The notes: a model not told the origin generated them from the sequence alone. Positions 40,876 through 52,235 are shown, counted from the first letter of the stretch. The stretch is DNA of 64,000 nt from Porphyra umbilicalis (GCA_002049455.2 KV919071.1:27373-91372); one strand, 5' to 3'. Program-made: numbers and translations.

Positions 40876-43308
40876 CGACGGGGCGGCGGGGGGGCGGCGG
40901 GGGGCGCGGCGCGGCGGCGGCGGCGGCCGCCACCGCCCGACCGCCCGCCACTGCTGGCGGCGGTGCGCGGGCGGGTGGCGGAGCGGCTCCGCGGCCGCGC
41001 CGCCGTCCACTCGTCATCTGACCCGTCGTCGCCGTCTGACCCGTCGTTGCCGTCTGACCCGTCGTCGCCGTCTGCCCCGTCGGCGCCGTCTGCCCCGTCG
41101 GCGCCGTCGACCGTGTCGGCGTCAGAGGGGGCATCCCCCCCACCGACGGCGGCGGCGGCGGCGGCGGCGGCGGCGACGGCGCGGTCGTCCCCGCTGCCGT
41201 CACCCCCTCCCCCGCCACCGCCCTCCCCGCCCGTGTCGTCGTCGTCGCCGTCGGCGGTGGCGGCGCGGCCGCGCTCCGACTGGCGGCGCGACCGCCGCCC
41301 GCGCCGCCGCCGCGGCGGGTCGCCGCCGCCGTCGCCGCCGTCGGCGGCGGGGGCGGACGGCGCCCCCCCCCCCCCCCCCCCCCCAGCGGCGGGGGCGGCC
41401 TCCCCCTCTGACGGCGCGCCCGCCTCCCCCCCCCCCCCCCCCCCCCCCCAACTCCCCAAACCGCACGAGCAAGTCGCACAGCGCGCGCGCCGCCGCGTCC
41501 GCCGCCGCCCCGCCCTCATACCGCGCGGCGGTCAACAGCAGCGGCGCCGCCTCGGCAGCGACGCGGCCGCTCCCGTCGGCGAGCGCCGCCTGCGCGAGCA
41601 CCCGCAGCGCCGCGCCGCGCAGCGCCGCCGCCTCGTCCGTCGCGGCGGCAGCAGCGGCGGCAGCAGCGTCTGCTGCCGCCGCCGCCGCCGCCGCGTCGTC
41701 GTCGTCGTCGTCCCCGTCGTCGCCCTCGTCTCGGTGCCCGCCGACGTCGCCGCGCCGGCCGTCGGCGTCGGCGTCGGCGGCGGCGGCGGCGGCAGCGGCG
41801 GCGGCGGCGGGGGCGGGCGCGGGCGGCGGCGGCGGCGGTGCCGCCGCCGCCCCGACCGACGCAACGGCCAGCCGCACGAGGAGGCGGATGACTGCCGGCG
41901 CGGGGCCGTGTGCGTCCCGCGCGGGCCGCCGAGGCGGGCTCACGACGCGCACGCCGGTGGCGGCGGCCGGCGGGGGGCCGGCGCACCCCCCCCCCGCCGC
42001 CGCGCCTGCGTCGGCAACCGCCGCCGCGGGGGACGGGTCGGGCGGGAAGAGGAGGTCGGCCGGCGCGCCGTGCAGCACCGCCGCCCCAATCTCCAACGCG
42101 CGGCGGCGGGCCCAGGCGGCCCGCCGCCGCGCAATCGCCGCATACGCCGCGTCGCCGTCGCCGCCGCCGTCGCCACCGCCGTCGCCACCGCCGTCGCCAC
42201 CGCCGTCGCCACCGCCGTCGCCACCGCCGTCGCCACCGCCGCTACCGCCGCCGCCGCGTGCGTCGCCGCACGCTCTGCCGTCCCCCCCCCCCCCCCAACC
42301 GTCGCGAGGGGCAACACCTCTGCGACCACAAACTCGAGGGCGGCCACGTCCCCCCGCCCCCGCCCGTCGAGGGCGCGGAGGGCGGCGACCCCCCCCCCCA
42401 CGACGCGCCCGTCGACGGCCTCCCCCCCCAACAAGCTGTGGAGGAGGGCGGCGCGCAGGGCGGCGCGGCCGCGCCCCCCCCCCCCGGCGCCGCCGCCGCC
42501 ACCGCCCCCGCCAGCGGCAGCAGCTGCGCGAGCACCCGCGGCAGCCCCGCATAGTAGACGAGGACGTCGCCAAAGACGCCCGCGTCGCGCACCAGCGGCG
42601 TCAACGCGCCGACGCCCCGCACGTCGACGGCGGCTCGGAGGACGAGGGCGTCCGCTTCCGCCAAGTCGTTGACGTCGACGTGGAGGGGGGGGGGGGGGTC
42701 ACCTCCCGAAAGAGCCGCTGCAGCGTCGACCGCACGAGGCGCGACCGCGCGGGGGGGGGGGGCGCGACACCGCGTCATCGTCCCACCCGCGGCACCCGCC
42801 GTCGGCGCCGTCGGCGCCGTCGCCGTCGTCGGCGTCGACGTCGTCGCGGCCACGGCTGCCGCCGGCTCCACCCGCCCGCGGCGACGGCGGGCCGACGGCG
42901 GGGGGTGGGTCCCCCCCCCCCCCCCCCCTCCCCCGCCCGCCGCAAACGGCAGCTCGTCGCGCAGCAGCAGCTCTGCAAACAGCACCGCGTCGCCCCCACA
43001 CACGGTGGCGTACCACCACCCAACAACGACCGTGTGCCAGCCGACGTGCCGCACGCCCGCGTCCGCGTCGGCCGCAAAGGCGGTCAAGGCGGCGACGCGG
43101 CCGGCCCCCCCGAGCGCGAGCGCGTCGAGCCGCCCGAGCGCCCCCGCCGCCGCCCGCCGCACCGCCGCCGACGCGTCGCGCAGGCGCCCGAGGAGCACCG
43201 GCGCACTCGCCGGCACGGGCGCAAGGGCCCCCACCGCCGCCGCCCGCACGACCGGCGACGCGTCGCCGGCGGCGAGGACGGCGAGCGCCGCCCACACGGG
43301 GCACGGCG

Positions 43309-43351
<43 letters not shown>

Positions 43352-43380
43352 GCCGGCGACGGTCCCGTCGGGCGGGTCGG

Positions 43381-43415
<35 letters not shown>

Positions 43416-43999
43416 CCCCCCTCGACGGCTTGGAGGCGACACAGCGCCGCCGCCGCGCCCGCGCGCACGCGCACGACCGCGTCGTCGGTGGCGCCGAGGA
43501 GGGCGGCGGTCACCACCCCACACACCGCCCCGTCGAGGGGCGCCCCGTCGGGGAGGGCCCCGAGGAGGCGCCCGATCAACTCGGCCGCCCGCGCGCGCAC
43601 CGCGCGGTCGGCGGCGGCGGTCCAGCGCGCGGCCGCGACGAGCAGCACCGACGGCACGTTGGCGGGCGACGCGTCGGCGGCGGACGCGGCAAAGGCGGCG
43701 ACGTTGGCGAGGACGCCCTCCACGGGGGGGAGGGCGCCCACACCCGCACCGCGGTGGACAGGGGGGGGAGCAACGCCCCCACAAACGCGTCGGCGGTCGC
43801 CGCGGCGGCGCGCGCGCGGCCGAGGAGCGCCTGCGTGGGGGGGTGGGGGGCGCCGCGCCCGTCGGCGGCAGACGCGGCGGCGGTGAGCGCCGCCGCAATG
43901 AGCTCCGACGTGGACGTGGGGGGGGGGGGGGGGGGGGGTGGGGGGGGGGCGCCGCGACCGCGTCGACCGCCGCGCGGCGGCCGCCGTGGCAACGACCAT
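39838..43999 (-). CDS. condensin complex subunit CAP-G (YCG1 family)
   Basis: The HEAT-repeat subunit of condensin, which helps compact chromosomes in mitosis. Recognisable blocks in order: VRARAAELIGRLLGALPD, VVRVRAGAAAALCRLQAVE, CPVWAALAVLAAGDASPVVR, LLGRLRDASAAVRRAA (43100-43600); VDVNDLAEADALVLRAAVD (about 42600); ARRRALEIGAAVLHG; ALRGAALRVLAQAALADGSG and AAARALCDLLVRFG (41460-41640), the conserved CAP-G second block; GAEALAKLLVAGRIPAAAAA and ARLRSVVGVLFALYARRRG (40400-40740); an acidic end VDDVEEDGTDDEAAA with a stop at 39838. Gly, Ala and Asp tracts inflate the protein. The frame shifts repeatedly at C/G-runs (for example 43388-43417, 42905-42930, 41425-41450). The start near 43999 is uncertain. 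Similarity was judged by eye, and order and spacing fit CAP-G well. Confidence 0.78.
41016..41108. repeat. 18-bp repeat coding Asp-Gly-Ser/Ala
   Basis: Units of CCGTCGTCGCCGTCTGAC and close variants, about five copies, encode an acidic DGSDGN/DGADGA stretch on the minus strand within the CAP-G gene. Confidence 0.7.
42158..42240. repeat. 12-bp repeat coding GGDG, about seven copies
   Basis: Near-perfect copies of GCCGTCGCCACC, in frame with the minus-strand CAP-G gene, encode (GGGD)n. Likely variable in length between strains. Confidence 0.8.
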
Positions 44000-44415
44000 T
44001 GGTGGGGGGGGGGGGGGGAGGGGAGGGGGGGGGGGGGTGTGGCGCCGCCGGGCACGCCAAACGGGCGGCGCCGCGCGCGGCCGACGGGGGGGTGGTCGCC
44101 GCCGCCGTGGGGCGGGTGCCCCCCGGCCGGCGCGTCGGCCACACGGCGTCGGCCGGCGGGGCGGCGGGGGGGCGGGGTGGGGGCGCCAACGCGCCGCGCG
44201 TGGCGCGCGGTCGCGGGCGGGCGTGCGCGCCTCGCGGGGGGACGGCGCGTCAAGCCGTATCCTACCGTCTCCGTCAGCGGTGCCAGTGACGGCCGGGGCG
44301 TCGGCCGCTGCAGCCGAGTTTGAACCGAGCCGCGCGGCGGCACAGGTTTGAACGACCACGCCCGGGGACCAGACGGCGGGCGATTGGATGATCCGAGGCC
44401 ACGGGCCGGCGGCAT
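44000..44415. other. upstream flank of CAP-G
   Basis: Long G-runs at 44007-44035 give way to mixed sequence after 44260. It is expected to hold the CAP-G promoter and 5' leader, or a missed first exon. It ends at the hAT target duplication (44408-44415). Confidence 0.4.
44408..44415. repeat. 8-bp target-site duplication of the large hAT element (left)
   Basis: GGCGGCAT directly precedes TAGGGTT at 44416 and is repeated exactly at 47617-47624 after the inverted terminus. Confidence 0.9.
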
Positions 44416-44826
44416 TAGGGTTCGCAGTAGCGCCCCTATGTGAGGGGCGTGGGGCGTAACCGCGCCCTAATGGCGCCCTATGGTGCGTGTCCCAAAAATG
44501 AGACATGCGCGTTTTCTGAAGGACTGACACATCACTGCACGGGCGCAGGCGGCGTGGGGTACGAGAAAATTCTCGACTGGCCTCCATGGAAAGAGCATCT
44601 CCCGACGCGTGCTTGGCTGACAACTCCTTAATACCCGCCTGTGGGCCCTGTTCTGTGGACCTCTCAGATCGCCCCGATCTTGGAGCCAGTCTTTTTCAGG
44701 TTCTTGGGGTTAAAGGTTTGCAACGCCAAAGCTCATGTGCTAACTGGATCTTCGATGAGGGGTGTCCCAAATCGTGTTTTCCTCACAGGGGGCTACATGG
44801 GGGTCTTTTTCACGTTTTTATTGGTA

Positions 44827-46347
44827 TGGTGCTTTCCTGAGAAATGGAGCATGCACGTTTGCGCAAACAAACATGCACACCCGACCACTGCGAGCATTGA
44901 CCCGTGCTGTGGGGAGACCCATGATATTTCCGGGTGATGTGTGACATGTCAAGCATCCCGACCAGGTTCGCCGGGCCCTTGGGCCGACAACGGCTGACAA
45001 GAGCTGGAAAACTGCACTCTGAGTGACCCGGTGGCGAGTACCTGCTGACACCCGCGGTGGTCTTTGTGAAACGATGCCAGAACATGCACGCTGACAGCCT
45101 AATCAGGACAAGACTTCTTAAGCCACCGGCCACAGCGGTGCCGTCAGGAGCGTCCCCCCTAACCGGCCCCTCATGTTTGCTCGCAGAGGCTGAATCGGCC
45201 TCCGAACATGCATGACGTTTGAGGAGTTCTTGCAATTCTTTTCTCTCCGTTCGGGCCGTTCATTGGCCCTCCGAACACGTGAGCTCCGTGACCAGTTGAT
45301 CGCCTTTGTTTATTGACATCGAGACGTGTCACTGACATTCTTTTGACCAACCACCATCGATGAAGGGTACAGCAGTGACTGGATCCAGCCCACCTGCGTT
45401 TCTTCTGGGGCACCAGATGGCGCAGGTGCGCAGTCTCTGTCTTGTGGACCGTGGAGAGCCGGCTCAAATACTGTGAAACTAGGCCGCCTGACGCAGCCAA
45501 TGGGCGCGTGGTCACATTCATTGAACCGGTATTCTGACAGGGTTTGGGCAGTGTTCTTGACATTGAATAATGAGAAGTCATTGGCTGCATGATGAGCCCT
45601 CAGTCCCACGTCTTACGATGTGCCAGTTGGTGGCTGTGGCTTTCGCCGGTGATGCCAGGTGCAATTGCACTTGGGACGCTATCGGTCCCCTGAAGCCAGG
45701 TGAGAGACGATCTGATGGACATCCTGACATCGGTCCACCTCGGCAAACGTTTGCACTCGCAAACATGCATGCTCCATTTCTCAGGCCCAGTCTACACGGC
45801 GCGTGTACGGCGTGCTCAGACACGTGCTAGCCAATGGGAGCGCTTCGTTCCAATCACACCCCAATCACGCTAATACTTTTAGACCCAATCCGGCCGACCG
45901 TGCGATCCCGCACACAAAGGACTTACGAGCCGAAACAGGCTCATTCGGAGCATTCAAGCCGGACACGTTCACGTGCGCGAGATTTTTTTTAATATCTCGC
46001 GCACGTGAACGTGTTTGGAAAGGAATGTGTCAGTTGCGTCTGTTGACTTTCGCAGGAATGATTGGACGAGAAGGCTCCTCACGACTGCACCACTCGGATC
46101 AAGAGATGGGAGACCCGTCAGTTCTCGAGAGTCGCCTGCTCGGTGCAGCCGCGTAGCTCTCGCTGCGTCGTTGTCACCACGATACGATCTGCCAGATCTG
46201 ACCATAAATTTCTGGCACAGTGTGTTCGTGCGTGCCGTGAAGAAAGACGGCCCCACATCACGTGTTTTTTGGCGGACTTCTGTTCATATTGGTGCCGAAT
46301 CACGTTCACGTCGCTCGCCGTGTAGACTGGGCCTCAGCAAAGCACCA
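44827..46347. mobile_element. nested element C inside element B, TA target, empty site preserved
   Basis: Ends begin TGGTGCTTT(C/G)CTGAG, inverted, 14 of 15 matching, with TA on both sides (44825-44826, 46348-46349). The duplicated stretch of element B at 46625-47020 keeps the uninterrupted site TTGGTAAGGTGGTGCCC, proving an insertion between TTGGTA and AGGT. Both C and B begin TGGTGC and target TA, so they are probably the same superfamily. Within C two further inverted pairs occur (44836-44862 with about 45758-45785; 45785-45802 with 46313-46332), as if C is composite. No coding region was recognised. Confidence 0.82.
45963..46014. repeat. perfect hairpin, 21-bp arms, 10-nt T-rich loop
   Basis: The arm ACACGTTCACGTGCGCGAGAT is matched exactly by its reverse complement after a T-rich loop. 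It lies inside nested element C. Related but degenerate GTGCCCGG...CCGGGCAC hairpins with T-rich loops occur at 52856-52892. Confidence 0.9.
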
Positions 46348-46349
46348 TA

Positions 46350-47020
46350 AGGTCGTGCCCTTTTCTTCGTGCACGAACTGTCAACACATGCCTGCTCTAG
46401 TATCCGTGCATTTGATTGGGGCGCGTGATCGTCACCTGTCGAAGCTGCAATGACTGACACTTTCCCCCATGACACGTCAGGAGGTGCCGCCTCTGCTATC
46501 ACTGTCATGGGCCGTTCTGGAAGCACAGTGGGACCGAGTGGGTCACATTACATTATCGGACCGTTGCAGAAGGCCAGTGGGCCGAGAAAAACCGCGATGT
46601 CTCATTTTTGGGACACGCACCATAAAGGTTTGCAACGCCAAAGCTCATGTGCTAACTGGAGCTTCGATGAGGGGTGTCCCAAATCGTGTTTTCCTCACAG
46701 GGGGCTACATGGGGGTATTTTTCACATTTTTATTGGTAAGGTGGTGCCCTTTTCTTCGTGCACAAATTGTCAGCACATGCCTGCTCTAGTATCTGTGCAT
46801 TTGATTGGGCCGCGTGATTGTCAACTGTCGAAGTTACAAGGAATGACACTTTCCCCCATGACACGTCAGGATGTGCCGCCTCTGTTAACACTGTCAGGGG
46901 CTGTTCTGGAAGCACAGTGGGACCGAGTGGGTCACATTACATTATCGGACCGTTGCAGAAGGCCAGTGGGCCGAGAAAAAAAGAAAAATCCGCGATGTCT
47001 CATTTTTGGGACACGCACCA
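46350..47020. repeat. tandem direct duplication within element B
   Basis: 46350-46624 and 46741-47022 are diverged direct copies, both ending in the element B terminus. 46625-46740 repeats 44708-44825. The order shows that the right two-thirds of element B was duplicated in tandem, and that element C inserted into only the first copy. Confidence 0.85.
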
Positions 47021-47624
47021 TAGCAGCGCCCTTTGAAGGCTAACGACGCCCCCAAAACGCCCCAATTAGCACCCATAAATACTGAATTAGCACAGGTAGC
47101 ACCCTATTGTCCCGTGATTCTTCTGTGATCGCAGCCGCTAGTTGATCCAATTGTCTATTTAATGATGACAATCTGGGGTCGCTCCTGCCGGTTCCCCGTC
47201 AGCCTTTGTTTCCTTCGCATTCAAGCCCAACCACCACCACGCCTACAACAGCACCCTTCACCATACAGACGCTCTGCTGCCGCAAGGTACCACACCACGT
47301 CAAAGACATCACCCAGCCCCACGGCCTTGCGCTGCGAGACGCGGCGGTAGCGGTGGGCACCGCCATCCCCCGTCGGATCCCCTGTAGAGGCTGTGGCCCC
47401 TTGACAACGTGTTCCACTCCCGCTCCATCACCCGGAGCTGCGTGCTGGGCACCAGGCAATCATGAACTTGAAATAGTGGAATTATCCATGCTCTATGCGC
47501 GCCCTATCCGCGCCTCGGCGTCGAGGGGCGCGGGGCGTTAACGGCGCCCTAACAGCGCCCTAACAGCGCCTTAACAACGCCCCTCAATAGCGCCCCGGGC
47601 GCTCTTCCCAACCCTAGGCGGCAT

Positions 47625-49704
47625 GGCCCACAGTAGGCTTGTTGAGTGCGCCCCGATTTTCGGGGCGCTGGTGCATAATGTGCCCCTGAGCGCCCTTTGA
47701 GCGCTCAGTGCGCCCTGAGCGCCCCTCAAGCGCCCGTTGTAGCACCCATAAATGATCAGGTATCCCCCTCTTGTTCTTACGTTTTGACTGTGTTTCGTGG
47801 AAACTAGCGACCATCTGTGAATTTCTCTATGCATGTGAAAGAAGGACTGTTGACGGTCATCCGCAAGCCCCAATGTGTCTGCGTGCCGCTCACAGCGGCA
47901 GCTACCAAGAACAAACAAGAGAACAGCTGAATATGTTCCAGGTGGTGATGTAGACAACCAGACCGTCCGGCCATGAGGACAATAAACACACGCACACCAT
48001 ACACAGTCACGCCGACCTATTCAGGCGGTGTCTTAACGGGGAGTGGTGGAGCGCGTCTCAGCATGTCTGGTCATGTCTGACCAATGAAAATGCTGTATTC
48101 GTGTTTGGAGAATCGGAGAGCGTCTTTCGGGCACTCGGACTTTTTCGTGTCTGAGAAGCAGTTGCGCGAAGTTAGAGCATTCCCACCAATGTCGGGCCAA
48201 CGGTCTGAAACGGTGAAATAAAACTGCTACGTGTGGCCCTGCGAGTGGTCAGTTGCCAACGGGCCAACGCGTTGCCAACGGGCAATGTAGTGGGTGAAAT
48301 AGAGTGGGCTACCTTTCGAAGATCTGAGCGCCGTTGGCCTCGGCGTTGTTGGCCGCACTGGGTGGTTGCCAACGAAGGACACGTATCAGCGTCGTCGCAA
48401 GTATCGAAATGAAGCGGCGTCCGTCGAATACGTGCCGAAAATGTCACGGAAAGCGTGTGAACGGAGCCCGAACAGCCCAAATCATGGCAGTCTAGCGAGA
48501 CACGTGGAGGCCTTTCGGTACCAATTTGGATCGAATCCGCTCGAGTGCGTGACGTGTGCTGCGGTCGCACCCCCTCAGGTTGTGCAAGGCCTTGGAGGCT
48601 GAGTCATGCCGGTCGAACGGTCACCTTCAGCCATCGTGGCCTGCCGATTTGCGCAAAGCAGTGGCCCAACAGCTGTCTACGTGCCCCCCTCTACTGTGTG
48701 CATCCCACCGTTTGCTGACTGGGGCGGTTTCAAACGAGCTGGCACGCCCGCTCTCAGGGCTGTGCTGCCCCAAAAAGGCCAAGGCTCGGCCAGAAAGGGT
48801 CAATAGAGGGCAGCGACCCACGGTCAGGGACTTTTGAGTGCGTGTTTGTGCACTTGTGTGGTTGCCCCCTACTGTTGTGGGCACTGCAGGCAGTTGTACT
48901 CGTGGAAGCGTTGACAGCTCAGGGAGCAGGCTGACTGCAGAACCGTGCACTGGCTCGCCAATGCATGAACGTTGACGCCGGCTTTCACAGTACCACCTCT
49001 AGCCCCACCGCGGCCGCACCTCCAACAACGGCGCTACCCCACACCCAGCCCACTACCCCCACCCCCCCCGAAGTCTAATCCTGCCCCCACGTCCACCCGA
49101 GCACCCTCACCAATCTGCAGCAGCAAGAGGCGCTCGCCAGCCAACGACGCGCGCACACTCCCCCCTAGCCTGCCTGCGCCGCCCGCCGACCCGGCGCGCG
49201 CGACCCTCCGCCCAGATTCCTCACCCTCTCAGCCACAACGCACGAACAACCCAGCGGCCAGGGCACGGCACACAGCTCCCGACCGGGTGCGGCGGACCCC
49301 TGTGCTCGGTGGACAACACCGGGCCGTGGCCCCCTCCAGCGGGCGCGACCACACAGGCACGCGGGCGTTGTTGCTCTTGGTGGCATAAGCACTTCAGCGC
49401 ACAGCGGCCGCCAGCATGCGCCCCTCGGTCACCGCCGGCCTTGTCACCTCTGTGCCACAACTCCCGCTGTACCGCATTGTCTGTGTGGGGTATTGCTGTT
49501 ACATGAAATTTTGCGGACCTTAATAGTAAAACGCCCATAGCAGAACATTGTTTGAGTGGTCCTCTGCCGGTTTCCGGACTTGTCATTGGCCAAGACTGCT
49601 GTTTCTGGCGCAAATGATATTGTTCATATCGGCGAGAATTCTCAAGTGAGAAACTGCACCGCACAAGCTCGAGCTGTGTTGTGGGATTTTGAAAAATACA
49701 ATGA
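47625..49704. other. repeat-bearing intergenic DNA
   Basis: 47640-47745 holds another cluster of GCGCCC units with a short palindrome GCGCCCCGATTTTCGGGGCGC, resembling hAT subterminal sequence but without identifiable termini. 48240-48380 has a cluster of GTTGCCAACG/GTTGGCC motifs. 48960-49400 is C-rich with open frames on both strands but no domain. No gene was recognised. Confidence 0.4.
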
Positions 49705-52235
49705 TTGCGGGGGGGCTTCTACAGCGGCATCCACCCCACAGAGTCGGGGACTGCAGGGGGCAGCCGTGGGAAGGGCGGGGGCGGCCGCAGACGGCGGCGC
49801 TGGCGGAGAGTTTGGTGGGACAGGGCGGTGGGGATAGTGGAGGTGGCGCGTGACGGCGGCGAGGGACGCAGCGCGGGAGCCCTTTGCGGCGGAGGCGGTG
49901 GCGAGGTATGGCGGCGGGGGAGTTGGGCCGGCGGAGGACGGCGGCGGGAGCTGTGGGGCGGGCGAGAGCAGCAGACGGCGGCGGGGGCGGTGGCGGGCGC
50001 TGCGGCCGACGGCGGCCGGGGTGGAGAGGGCCGCTGCGGCGAGGGCGGCGGCCTTACATGGCGGCCGCGGCGTTGGCAGCAGACGTGGTGGTGGAGGACG
50101 GCGGCGGGGGCGGCAGCGGCTGGGGGGGCGACAGCGGCCGCAGCGGCGGCGGCGGCGGCGGCGGCGTGTGGGGCAGCGGTCAATGGCGGTGGGCTGGCGG
50201 GGTGCGCAGCGGCAGTGCCTGGTGGCGGCGGGGATGCAGGGTCCGGCGGCAGCGGGGAGGGGGGCGCACACGGCGGAGTCGGCGGGAGCGGCGAGGGCGG
50301 CGACGGGAGACGGAACAGGCTGGGGCAGCGAGGGTGGTGGCCGGCGACGGCGACGGGGGCCACAGGGGCGGGGGCGGTGGTCAATGATGGCGGCGGAGGC
50401 GACGAGGGTGGCGGTACGCATTGGCGGCGGGGGCGGCGACGGCGGGGTCGGCGGTTGGCGTCGGCGGGAGGGGCGGCGTCGGCAGGGGCGGCTGTCTGTG
50501 GCGGCGCGGGACGCGCACGGCGCCGGCATGGACGGAGGCGGGGTCGGGGGCGGCTGCTGGCTGCGGCAGCGACGGCGGGCGCGGCCGTTGGCGGCGGCAT
50601 GGGGGGCAGCGACGGCGGGCTCGGCGGTCGGCGGTGGTGGAGGTGGCGGAGACGTTGGGGGAGGCTGTCTGCGGGGGCGGGCGTGGCGGTGACGGCTGGA
50701 GCGGCGGTCGGGCGGCGGCAGCCGACGGCAGTTCGGGCGGCGGCGTCTGGGGAAGTGGGGCGGCTGTGGCGGAGGCGGCGGCGGTGCCCGCCGTCGGCGT
50801 CGACGGCAGCCGTGGTGGGAGCAGCGACGTCGGGGACGGGGGCTGGAAAGGGATTGGCGGTCGACGGGGCCGACGGTCGGCGGGGGTGGTGGCGGCAGCA
50901 GTCGGCGGCGGCCGGGGGGGGGGCGACAGCGGGGGCGGCGGTCGGAGGCGGCGGAGAGGGAGGTGAGCTGCGACGGTCGGGCCGGTGGCCTCGGCTTTCG
51001 GCGGAGACGGGGGCGGCGTCGGGCGCGGCGACGGCGGTGGCGGCCGTCGCCAACGCCGTGGACTGGGGCGGTGGCGCGGACGGCGGTCGACCGAAGCGGC
51101 GGTCGGCCGGGACGGTGGCAGCGACGATCGGCAGCGGCGGGGGAGGCAGCGACGGCGGGGGTGGCGGTGGGGGCGGCAGCGGGAGGGCTAGCATAAGACG
51201 CCGGCGCCGGTCGCGACGGCGCCGGCGGTCGACAGCGGCGGGGGCGAGGACGGAGATGGCGGGAGCGGCGGCGGCATCAAGCGGTATGGGCAGGGGAAGC
51301 GGGGGCGTCCGATACCGGCGACGGCGGAGGGTTTAGCCGTGGCGGCGGCCGCGGACACCGGCGGTGGCGGCCGACGGTGGCGGGGGCGGCGGGGGAGGCG
51401 CGGATGGTGGCTGGCGGTGGCGGCAGTGAGGGCGGCGGGGGTGGCGGCTGCGAGCGGTGGCGGCGGGGGGGGCGGCGACGGCGGGGGCTGCGGTCCGAGG
51501 TGGCGGCGGGGGGGGCGATCGGCGACGGTTAAGGACGGGGGCGGCGGCGGTCGGCGGCGGCGGCGAAGGCGGCGACGGCGGGGGCGACGGTCGCCAACGG
51601 TGGGGACGCGGGCGGGGTGCCAGCGGCAGACGGAGCCGGCGGCCGACAGCGGCGGGGGCGGGGACGGCGGCGGCGGGAATGGCGGCGGCGGGAATGGCGG
51701 CGGCAGCGAGCGGCATGGGCAGGGGAGGCGGGGGCGCCCGACGACGGCGACGGCAGCAGGGTCAGCGGGGGCGACGGCGGCGGACACCGGCGGTGGCGGC
51801 CGACGGCGGCGGGGGCGGCGGGGGAGCGGCTGCCGGCGTCTGGCGGCGGCGGCGGTGAGGGCGGCGGTGGTGGCGGTTGAGGACGGCGGCGGGGGAGGCG
51901 GAGGTGGTGGCCGACGTCGGTGGCGGAGGGGGGGGCGGCGGTCCAGGGGGCGGCGGGGCCGGGGACAACCGACAGCCGCGAGGGCGGCGGCAGCCGGGTT
52001 GGGCGCGGGCGACGGCGGTGGGGGCGGCAAGGACGGCAGGCATTCCGGTGGGCGGGGTGGGGTCGGCGGCCGTGGGCGCGCGGGGGCGGCGTGCGCGGTG
52101 CCGGCGGTGGTGAGGGCGGCCGTGGGCACTGCCGTGGGCCACTGCCACTGCCGTTCGGTGCGGCGGGGGTGGGGCGGGCGCGCACCGGCGCTGGCGGGCA
52201 CGCGTGGCGGCCTGAGCGGCCGCGTCGCAGCCTGA
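49705..52235. repeat. 2.5 kb G-rich degenerate satellite
   Basis: The plus strand is built of GGCGG, GGCGGC and GGGGGCGG words with very few pyrimidine runs. It gives stop-free frames of about 500 codons on both strands. A higher-order period near 415-420 bp is visible: 51285-51470 (from GGTATGGGCAGGGG) and 51704-51870 (from GGCATGGGCAGGGG) align over many words. I regard the long Gly/Ala/Arg or Pro/Ala open frames as artefacts of composition. The strand-biased G-richness makes G-quadruplex formation likely. Confidence 0.7.

Larger units (their letters stand above)
44481..47020. mobile_element. nested element B: 26-bp perfect inverted repeats, TA target
   Basis: Both ends begin TGGTGCGTGTCCC and continue identically for 26 bp, inverted. 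TA precedes the left end (44479-44480) and follows the right end (47021-47022). Removing it leaves GGCGCCCTA-GCAGCGCCC, which matches the surrounding hAT subterminal repeat. This supports a simple insertion at TA. No transposase is encoded. The TA target suggests a Tc1/mariner-like or other TA-targeting family, but the termini do not let me choose. The right part is internally duplicated. Confidence 0.82.
44416..47616. mobile_element. hAT-type non-autonomous element carrying nested insertions (3.2 kb)
   Basis: It starts TAGGGTTCGCAGTAGCGCCC and ends with the inverted counterpart (GGGCGCTCTTCCCAACCCTA), 16 of 20 matching, flanked by the exact 8-bp duplication GGCGGCAT. Subterminal GGCGCCCTAA/TTAACGGCGCC repeats line both ends (44430-44478 and 47530-47600), like those in the 380-bp MITE. 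Removing the nested element leaves only about 660 bp with no transposase, so it is a non-autonomous hAT that later received other transposons. Confidence 0.88.

Noticed and set aside
40706-44323. 1,205-codon open frame on the plus strand over CAP-G
   Set aside because: It reads Arg/Ala/Pro/Ser text without domains and is the GC-rich shadow of the minus-strand CAP-G gene, whose blocks are conserved.
49719-51194. 491-codon Pro/Ala-rich minus-strand frame (and the 543-codon plus-strand frame)
   Set aside because: Both arise from the GGCGG satellite, which lacks stop-generating words. No domain or balanced composition.
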